Below, piece after piece: positions 1-4,026 of a stretch of DNA of 7,240 nt. The DNA is taken from assembly GCA_947479995.1 (NCBI GenBank), contig CANKBT010000153.1, positions 1 to 7,240 of the forward strand, in the 5' to 3' direction. The stretch is from Frankiaceae bacterium. GTDB taxonomy: Bacteria > Actinomycetota > Actinomycetes > Mycobacteriales > SCTD01. Made by a program: the position numbers and the translations under genes. The notes below the pieces were generated by a model. It saw only the letters and a program-made list of their open reading frames with translations. It was not told the DNA's origin and searched no databases. Within the stretch, counting starts at the first letter, position 1; each line of letters starts with the position of its first letter.

Positions 1-36
1 ATGGACGAGGTCGTGAGCAAGCGCCTCGGGCTGTGA
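1..36 (+). CDS. 3' end of an unidentified gene (partial)
   Basis: The first 36 bases read in frame 1 as 11 codons ending in TGA at 34-36 (MDEVVSKRLGL). This is most likely the C-terminal end of a protein whose body lies left of the window; the ATG at base 1 would then be an internal Met. It could instead be a tiny ORF of its own. The peptide resembles the N-terminus of the membrane protein that starts at 130 (DEVVSKRL against DEIVNDRL). Nothing in it allows a function to be assigned. Confidence 0.35.
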   Translation: MDEVVSKRLGL

Positions 37-115
37 CCTGCGCCTGAGACCCGCGCCGCGGGCGGAGATCACCGCACACCGGGGCGTTCCCGACACCTCC
101 CGGCAACCTGCCGCG

Positions 116-129
116 GGCACAGTGCCGGC
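116..129 (+). promoter_or_regulatory. Possible leaderless -10 box and small inverted repeat before the gene at 130
   Basis: There is no Shine-Dalgarno sequence before the ATG at 130. A CACAGT hexamer (118-123) ends six bases before the ATG, the spacing expected of a -10 box for a leaderless transcript, but its first base departs from TANNNT. The same bases form a short inverted repeat, GGCAC-A-GTGCC (116-126). Both patterns are weak and could be chance in GC-rich DNA. Confidence 0.22.
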
Positions 130-252
130 ATGGACCTCGACGAGATCGTGAACGACCGCCTGGCCGGCGTGGACCTGTCGCTCTGGCTGCGCCTGCTGCT
201 GCTCGCTGTCGCCGTGCTCACCGCCGGCTCGGCGGGCCTGCTCCTGCTCTAG
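130..252 (+). CDS. Small single-pass membrane protein (40 aa), unknown function
   Basis: An ATG at 130 opens a 40-codon frame ending in TAG at 250-252. The first 18 residues are polar and acidic (MDLDEIVNDRLAGVDLSL). Residues about 19-40 are an unbroken hydrophobic stretch rich in Leu, Ala and Val that ends in LLLL, so the protein looks tail-anchored with almost nothing beyond the membrane. No Shine-Dalgarno sequence precedes the start. A strong hairpin lies 26 bases after the stop. The charged head followed by a clean membrane segment and a terminator favours a real gene, but no family is recognised and the length is too short for certainty. Confidence 0.5.
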   Translation: MDLDEIVNDRLAGVDLSLWLRLLLLAVAVLTAGSAGLLLL

Positions 253-278
253 CGCACCGCTCGGCGGCGCCGGACGCG

Positions 279-315
279 CCGGAGCCCCGGTCCCGCGAGG
301 GGACCGGGGCTCCGG
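279..315. terminator. Bidirectional intrinsic-type terminator between convergent genes
   Basis: Perfect 16-bp inverted repeat: CCGGAGCCCCGGTCCC (279-294), a 5-base loop (295-299) and its exact complement (300-315). It lies 26 bases after the stop of the small membrane protein on the plus strand and 18 bases after the stop of the acidic protein on the minus strand. There is no T-run on either side, as is common for actinobacterial hairpin terminators. The symmetric position between two convergent stops supports termination in both directions. Confidence 0.85.
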
Positions 316-333
316 GCGTGCGCGCGGGTGGCG

Positions 334-531
334 TCAGCCGGCGAGCTCGTCGCCGTCGGCCTTGGCGGCCTCGGTGTCGCCGGCGGCGCCGTCGGACTCC
401 TTCTCGAAGGCCCCCTCGACCTTGAGGTCGCTGGAGGTCGCGTCCGCGACCTCCTCGCTGAACTCCGCGTCGTCGACGCCGTCGCCGGCGGGGCGCGTGG
501 TGCCGGCGCTGGTGGCGGGCTGCTCGCTCAT
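334..531 (-). CDS. Small acidic conserved-looking protein (65 aa), unknown function
   Basis: The frame on the minus strand could start at base 567, but the ATG at 531 is preferred because a GAGGAG Shine-Dalgarno (536-541) sits four bases before it. The 65-residue product begins MSEQPATSAG and is very acidic: about 18 Asp/Glu against 4 Lys/Arg. It has no hydrophobic segment and no Cys, so it should be a soluble, probably partly disordered cytoplasmic protein. The central part (residues about 20-47, with EFSEEVADATSSDLKVEG) looks more ordered than the Gly/Ala/Asp-rich ends. Size and charge recall the ubiquitin-like protein Pup, but the C-terminal GGQ or GGE is absent (it ends DELAG). The gene ends at the shared hairpin. 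No function can be given. Confidence 0.7.
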   Translation of the reverse strand: MSEQPATSAGTTRPAGDGVDDAEFSEEVADATSSDLKVEGAFEKESDGAAGDTEAAKADGDELAG

Positions 532-665
532 GTCGCTCCTCGTCTCGGGCGCCCCGAACGGGCGCACGCCAGGCCCCTACCCACTGCTCCCGCCTCTGAC
601 CGCCCGGGCGCCGCGCCGCTGAGGACCGCCCGGCCCGCCGGCGCCCTGCCGTTACCGTCGTGCGC
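532..665. other. Divergent intergenic region
   Basis: 134 bases separate the start of the acidic protein (leftward) from the start of the cyclophilin (rightward), so promoters for both should lie here. The rightward -10 box is described separately. For the leftward gene the Shine-Dalgarno at 536-541 is clear, but no convincing -10/-35 pair is seen. No operator-like repeat was recognised. Confidence 0.6.
653..658 (+). promoter_or_regulatory. -10 box (TACCGT) for a leaderless cyclophilin transcript
   Basis: TACCGT matches the actinobacterial TANNNT -10 consensus. Its last T is followed by seven bases and then the ATG at 666, so transcription would begin at or next to the A of the ATG. No Shine-Dalgarno is present upstream, which fits a leaderless mRNA and favours the ATG at 666 over the in-frame GTG at 660. 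No clear -35 element is seen. Confidence 0.6.
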
Positions 666-1352
666 ATGAGCTCGCCCACCGACCTGCGCCCCGCCCCGTC
701 CACCCCCACGAGCGGCCGGCTGGCCCCCTCGGCGGTCGCCGCCGCCGTGCTCGCCGTCGTGGCCGTCGTCGGCGCGGTGGTGGGCCTCGGCCTCCGCGGC
801 GACGGCGAGGCCTCCGGCTGCGCCTTCCCGGCCGCCGGCGAGGCGTCCCGCGAGGTGCAGCCGCCCGAGGGCGACGCCCCGACCGGCGCGGTGCCCGTCG
901 TGCTGCGCACGACCGTCGGCGAGATCGCGCTCGAGCTCGACGCCGACGCCGCGCCCTGCGCCGCCGCCTCGTTCGCCTCGCTGGCCGGGCAGGGCTTCTA
1001 CGACGACACCCCCTGCCACCGCCTCGTCACCGGCGGCGGCGCGCTGCTGCAGTGCGGCGACCCGACCGGCACGGGCAGCGGCGGTCCCGGCTACTCCTTC
1101 GCCGACGAGGCGCTCGACGGCGCGACGTACGGCGCGGGCACCGTGGCCATGGCCAACGCCGGGCCCGACACCAACGGCTCGCAGTTCTTCCTCGTCATCG
1201 ACGACGTGCCCCTGCCGGCGGACTACACGCCGCTCGGCCGCATCACCGGCGGGCTCGAGGCGCTCGAGGAGGTCGCGGCCGACGGCTCGACGCCGGAGGG
1301 CGACGGCCGCCCGAACACCCCCGTGCAGCTCGAGCAGGTCCGCGCGGGCTGA
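666..1352 (+). CDS. Membrane-anchored cyclophilin-type peptidyl-prolyl cis-trans isomerase
   Basis: A 228-residue protein that should catalyse cis-trans isomerisation of X-Pro bonds in proteins outside the cytoplasmic membrane. Residues 1-20 are a Pro/Ser-rich cytoplasmic head, about 21-43 form one Ala/Val-rich membrane helix, 44-75 a linker, and about 76-227 the cyclophilin domain. Visible family motifs are FYDDTPCHRL (111-120, catalytic Arg119), LLQCGDPTGTGSGGPGY (127-143, Gln129) and MANAGPDTNGSQFF (162-175). The LQCGDPTGTG version and the N-terminal helix resemble the PpiB type of mycobacteria. The Phe and Met of the hydrophobic proline pocket in human CypA are replaced here by Ala/Leu around 126-127, with two extra residues between Arg119 and Gln129. 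The ATG at 666 is chosen over GTG at 660 because of the -10 box at 653-658. The 3' end overlaps the convergent lipoprotein gene by 130 bp. Confidence 0.95.
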   Translation: MSSPTDLRPAPSTPTSGRLAPSAVAAAVLAVVAVVGAVVGLGLRGDGEASGCAFPAAGEASREVQPPEGDAPTGAVPVVLRTTVGEIALELDADAAPCAAASFASLAGQGFYDDTPCHRLVTGGGALLQCGDPTGTGSGGPGYSFADEALDGATYGAGTVAMANAGPDTNGSQFFLVIDDVPLPADYTPLGRITGGLEALEEVAADGSTPEGDGRPNTPVQLEQVRAG

Positions 1353-2437
1353 CCCCCGGACGCGACCGGGCCCGGGGCGGTGACCTCGTCGGCCTCGTCG
1401 TCGATGCCGAGCACGAGGTCGCTGCCCGCGAGCTCGACGTCCTCCTCGTCGGGGGCGTTGACGTCGTTGACGCTGTCGAGGTCGAGCGTGACCTGCGACA
1501 GGCTCTCGCCCTGCAGGCTGACGGTGCCGCGCAGGTCGCCGTCGTCGAGGGCCTCGAACTGCGTCGGGTCGATCGCGTCGGTCACGCCCGGGATCGGGAG
1601 CTCGGCGAACACCTGGCTCGCGGCCTGCAGCGCGGGCTTGGCCTTGACGGTGACGTCGAAGGTGCCCTCCTCGCCGCCGGTGACGGTGCTGTGCGGCTGG
1701 ACCGCGGCCAGCAGGTCCTCGGCCAGCTGCGCGCCGTCGACCGGGGCGCCCGTCGGCGTCGGGCCGGCGAGGCCCTCGAACGTGCTGAGCAGCGGCGCGA
1801 GGTCGAGCGTGAGGAACTGGCCGGCGCGGAGGTCCTCGACCGCGGCGGCGAGCTCCGGCGACTGCGCGGCGAAGCCGTCGAGCTGCGGGCCCAGGGGCTC
1901 CTCGCCCGCGCCCTCGGCGATGCCGTCGATGCGGTCGAAGTCGACCGCGGCGAACAGCGCGCCGTCGACGAGGCGGAGCTGGGCCACCGGGCCGCCGTCG
2001 GCCTCGACGCTGACCGAGTAGTTGACGGCGGTGAGCTGGTCGGCCGGGCTGGCCGCCGGGTCGACCTGGGTCGCCTCGCGCAGGGTGGCGTCGCCGGCCG
2101 GGTCGATCGTCACGACGACCTTGCCGCCGATGACGGTGTCGGCGGTCTCGTCGTTGAGCGGGTCGGTCTCGTCCTCGGTCGCGAGGCGCTTGAGGTTGCC
2201 GTCGCCGTCGTCGAGCGACAGCGTGAAGGTGGCCGTCTGCGCGTCGAGCAGGCGGTCGTAGGCTGCGCCGAGGTCGGCCGGCTCCTTGGCCTCGCCGTCG
2301 CCGCCGCCGCCCTCGCCCGTGTCGTCACCGCCGCAGCCGGCGAGCGCGAGGGGGAGCGCGAGGGCCGCGGCCGTGAGGCCGAGACGGGTGCGGCCGGGCC
2401 GGGCCGTGCGGGTGAGGGGCAGCAGACTGCTGGACAA
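1223..2437 (-). CDS. Secreted lipoprotein, possibly LppX/LprG-like
   Basis: 404-residue predicted lipoprotein. It starts at TTG (2437), with GGAG at 2444-2447 six bases upstream. The N-terminus has Arg residues (10, 13, 16, 18), a hydrophobic core (19-33) and a lipobox, LALAGC, so Cys35 should be lipidated and the protein tethered to the outer face of the membrane. A Gly/Asp-rich linker (36-50) follows. The body (about 55-355) is acidic with alternating beta-rich stretches and the segment VAQLRLVDGALFAAVDFD (151-168), which recalls the 'x-VDGxLYA' strands of the mycobacterial LppX/LprA/F/G fold. That link is an inference from pattern; a ligand such as a lipid is not shown. After about residue 355 the composition changes abruptly to Ser/Pro/Arg/Gly; residues 363-404 are antisense to the cyclophilin gene and look like read-through without conserved content. 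No in-frame stop occurs before 1223-1225. Confidence 0.85.
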   Translation of the reverse strand: MSSSLLPLTRTARPGRTRLGLTAAALALPLALAGCGGDDTGEGGGGDGEAKEPADLGAAYDRLLDAQTATFTLSLDDGDGNLKRLATEDETDPLNDETADTVIGGKVVVTIDPAGDATLREATQVDPAASPADQLTAVNYSVSVEADGGPVAQLRLVDGALFAAVDFDRIDGIAEGAGEEPLGPQLDGFAAQSPELAAAVEDLRAGQFLTLDLAPLLSTFEGLAGPTPTGAPVDGAQLAEDLLAAVQPHSTVTGGEEGTFDVTVKAKPALQAASQVFAELPIPGVTDAIDPTQFEALDDGDLRGTVSLQGESLSQVTLDLDSVNDVNAPDEEDVELAGSDLVLGIDDEADEVTAPGPVASGGQPARTCSSCTGVFGRPSPSGVEPSAATSSSASSPPVMRPSGV

Positions 2438-2443
2438 GCGGGG

Positions 2444-2447
2444 CTCC
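2444..2447 (-). promoter_or_regulatory. Ribosome binding site deciding the TTG start of the lipoprotein
   Basis: GGAG on the minus strand, six bases before TTG at 2437. No ATG or GTG in frame nearby would keep the whole signal peptide, so this site is the main support for the rare TTG start. Confidence 0.6.
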
Positions 2448-2577
2448 AGGTCGAGAGCGGGTGGCGCGGGTCGCGCGTGGGACCGGCCCAGGGTGCCAGC
2501 CCGGGGCGCCCGGCGTGGGCGGTTCGCCCGGCCGTCGCCCCTTCGTCTCCGTCCCGTGACCTCGGGCGGCCGCCGCC

Positions 2578-2617
2578 CTGCGCCGCCCGCCGCGCGCCGG
2601 CGCCGCGGGCGGCGCAG
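2578..2617 (-). terminator. GC-rich hairpin terminator after the oxygenase gene
   Basis: Perfect 13-bp inverted repeat, CTGCGCCGCCCGC (2578-2590) and its complement (2605-2617), with a 14-base loop that is itself largely self-complementary (GCGCCGGCGC). It begins 19 bases after the oxygenase stop. There is no T-run after it. The rest of the 199-base spacer (2438-2636) should hold the lipoprotein promoter, but no clear -10/-35 pair could be picked out there. Confidence 0.7.
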
Positions 2618-2636
2618 ACGGCTCAGCGGAGGCGGG

Positions 2637-3614
2637 TCAGGGCAGCGACGCCGCCAGGTCGGGGAAGACCCGCGCGACCTTGGCCGTGAGGTAGTCGCCG
2701 TACGCGCCGTCCCACGCGTGCACGCTGCGGCCGTCCCAGCGCCCGCCCGGGTCGTCGGGCAGGTCGCGGGCGGACGCGGGCAGCGGGGTGACCGTCGCGT
2801 CCCAGGACGGGTCGAGGAACAGCGGGAAGCTGAGCCGGTCGGCGCCGCTGAGGTTGCGCACGCGGTGCGGGGTGGAGCGGTAGGCGCCGCGGGTCATCCG
2901 CTCGAGCATGTCGCCGATGTTGACGACGAAGGCGTACGGGTCGGCGGGCACGTCGACCCAGCGGTCGCCCCGGCGCACCTGCAGCCCGCCGTGCGCGTCC
3001 TGCGCGAGCAGGGTGACCAGGCCGTAGTCGGTGTGCTCGCCGACGCCCCACGACGCGGTGTCGCCCGGCGGGTAGCGGAAGACCCGGAACAGCACGGTCG
3101 GGTCGGCGGTGAGGTGGCGCGCGAACCAGCCCTCGTCGAGCCCCAGCCCGAGGGCGACGCCGCGCAGCACCGCCTGGCCGAGCGCGCCCACCTGCGCGAG
3201 CCAGCGCAGGACGACGTCGGCGAGGCCCGCGGGCTCGGCGGGGAACAGGTTGGGGCCGTGCAGCGGCCGCGGGTCGCCGGGCGGCAGCTCGGTGCCGAAG
3301 TAGACGCCCTCCTTGCGGTCCGGCCGCCCGGACGTCAGCTCGCCGCCGACCGGGAACCAGCCGCGCCACGCCAGCCCGCCGCGCGGCATGGCGATCTCGG
3401 CCTTGACGGCGTCGGGCAGCGCGAAGAACTGCCGCGCGAGCCGCTCGAGGTCGTCGCGCAGCGCCGGGTCGACGCCGTGGCCGGTGACGACGAGGAAGCC
3501 GGTGTCGCGGCAGGCGGCGTCGACGGCCCGGCCGACCCGCGCGCGCTCCTGCGCCGTCGCGGCGGGGTCGAGCAGGGGGGCGACGTCGACCAGCGGCAGG
3601 GCGTCCGGCTCCAC
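2637..3614 (-). CDS. Fe(II)/2-oxoglutarate-dependent oxygenase, isopenicillin N synthase-like family
   Basis: 325-residue soluble enzyme starting at GTG 3614. The frame is open further upstream, but that part is antisense-frame sequence under the WXG100-like gene. The N-terminal helper domain (about 5-115) contains VDAACRDTGFLVVTGHGVD (31-49), typical of the DIOX_N region. The catalytic jelly-roll domain (about 170-285) has FRVFRYPPG (176-184), the metal ligands His194 and Asp196 in GEHTDYGLVTLL, the third ligand His250 in RSTPHRV, and the 2-oxoglutarate-binding Arg260-x-Ser262 (RLS). The length is normal for the family. All catalytic residues are present, so it should be active and couple 2-oxoglutarate decarboxylation to oxidation of an unidentified substrate. 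The family includes hydroxylases, desaturases and ring-forming enzymes, and sequence alone does not choose among them. It has its own -10 box and a hairpin after its stop, so it probably forms a single-gene unit. Confidence 0.92.
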   Translation of the reverse strand: MEPDALPLVDVAPLLDPAATAQERARVGRAVDAACRDTGFLVVTGHGVDPALRDDLERLARQFFALPDAVKAEIAMPRGGLAWRGWFPVGGELTSGRPDRKEGVYFGTELPPGDPRPLHGPNLFPAEPAGLADVVLRWLAQVGALGQAVLRGVALGLGLDEGWFARHLTADPTVLFRVFRYPPGDTASWGVGEHTDYGLVTLLAQDAHGGLQVRRGDRWVDVPADPYAFVVNIGDMLERMTRGAYRSTPHRVRNLSGADRLSFPLFLDPSWDATVTPLPASARDLPDDPGGRWDGRSVHAWDGAYGDYLTAKVARVFPDLAASLP

Positions 3615-3620
3615 GCGCGG

Positions 3621-3626
3621 ACCGTA
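3621..3626 (-). promoter_or_regulatory. -10 box (TACGGT) for a leaderless oxygenase transcript
   Basis: On the minus strand TACGGT is followed by exactly six bases and then the GTG at 3614, so the G of the start codon would be the first transcribed base. There is no Shine-Dalgarno before this GTG. The box fits TANNNT and also fixes the start codon. No -35 element is recognisable in the GC-rich 35 bases before it. Confidence 0.65.
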
Positions 3627-3627
3627 C

Positions 3628-3656
3628 CGCCGCCCGCCCGGGCCCGTGGGGCGGCG
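3628..3656 (-). terminator. Possible hairpin after the WXG100-like gene
   Basis: Inverted repeat CGCCGCCC (3628-3635) and GGGCGGCG (3649-3656) with a 13-base loop, starting five bases after the WXG100-like stop and ending one base before the oxygenase -10 box. It could terminate the upstream transcript so that the oxygenase depends on its own promoter. The stem is only 8 bp and pure G/C, so chance is possible. Confidence 0.4.
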
Positions 3657-3661
3657 CCGGC

Positions 3662-3958
3662 TCAGCGCGCGACGGCGCTCGCGAGCTGCTGGTCGGCGTC
3701 GCGGAAGACGGCCGCGGCGCTGCGCAGGTAGGCGCCCATGCCGTCGAGGCCCTGCACCGCCTGCAGGCAGCCGGCGGTGAAGGCGTCGTACGCGTCGCGG
3801 AAGGCACCGCTCGAGCTGCCGGTGACGTAGCCGCTCGTGACCAGGGCCTGCACCTGGCGCTGCAGCGACGTCAGCTGCGCCTCCAGGTCGGCCCGGCCGG
3901 CGGTCAGCCGGTCGCCGGCCGCCTCCATCTCGCCGTAGGTGACGCTGACGTCGGCCAT
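3662..3958 (-). CDS. WXG100-like (ESAT-6-like) small protein lacking the canonical Trp
   Basis: 98-residue protein starting at ATG 3958, with a GAGGAG Shine-Dalgarno at 3965-3970, six bases upstream. It is predicted to form two helices, about 8-41 and 52-94, joined by a short turn: the hairpin plan and size of WXG100 proteins, which are exported as dimers by type VII secretion. In the turn the sequence is GYVTGSSSGAF (43-53). Aligned by the aromatic residue at 53, the Trp of WXG is replaced by Val45 (VTG). The C-terminal helix carries FRDAD (85-89), a Phe variant of the YxxxD/E export signal. It lies 68 bases downstream of the EccC-like ATPase gene on the same strand, the usual motor-substrate neighbourhood. 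Only one such gene is visible, whereas many ESX loci have a pair. It contains a single Cys (64). It could be a secreted substrate, a heterodimer partner of a protein outside the window, or a structural component. Confidence 0.85.
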   Translation of the reverse strand: MADVSVTYGEMEAAGDRLTAGRADLEAQLTSLQRQVQALVTSGYVTGSSSGAFRDAYDAFTAGCLQAVQGLDGMGAYLRSAAAVFRDADQQLASAVAR

Positions 3959-4020
3959 GCGGTGCTCCTCGCCTCGTGGCGCCCGGTCGGGCGGCCTGAC
4001 CCGAGCATGCGGTGCCTCGC
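3956..4020 (-). repeat. Short direct repeat of the WXG100-like start region
   Basis: CATGCGGTGC occurs at 3956-3965, covering the start codon of the WXG100-like gene, and again 50 bases away at 4006-4015. Both copies continue into CTC/CGC-rich sequence: GCTCCTCGC against GCCTCGC, so the second copy has lost part of the Shine-Dalgarno. Read on the minus strand, the upstream copy is a damaged Shine-Dalgarno plus ATG in another frame that encodes nothing recognisable. The rest of the 68-base spacer between the ATPase stop and the WXG100-like start holds no other visible feature. Confidence 0.35.
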
Positions 4021-4026
4021 GGCCGG

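Noticed and set aside
334..531. Acidic 65-residue protein as Pup (prokaryotic ubiquitin-like protein)
   Set aside because: Length and charge fit, but the C-terminal GGQ/GGE needed for ligation is missing and there are no proteasome genes nearby.
532..567. Upstream start for the acidic protein at 567
   Set aside because: The extra 12 residues would cover the Shine-Dalgarno of the ATG at 531, and no ribosome binding site stands out before 567.
1052..2689. Long plus-strand open frame of 545 codons
   Set aside because: It lies antisense to the lipoprotein and in another frame of the cyclophilin gene. The product is Arg/Gly/Ala-rich without a domain, as expected of shadow frames in very GC-rich DNA.
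3109..3303. Short plus-strand frames opposite the oxygenase
   Set aside because: Composition is Ser/Arg/Pro-rich with no start signal, and the strand opposite encodes the oxygenase catalytic domain.
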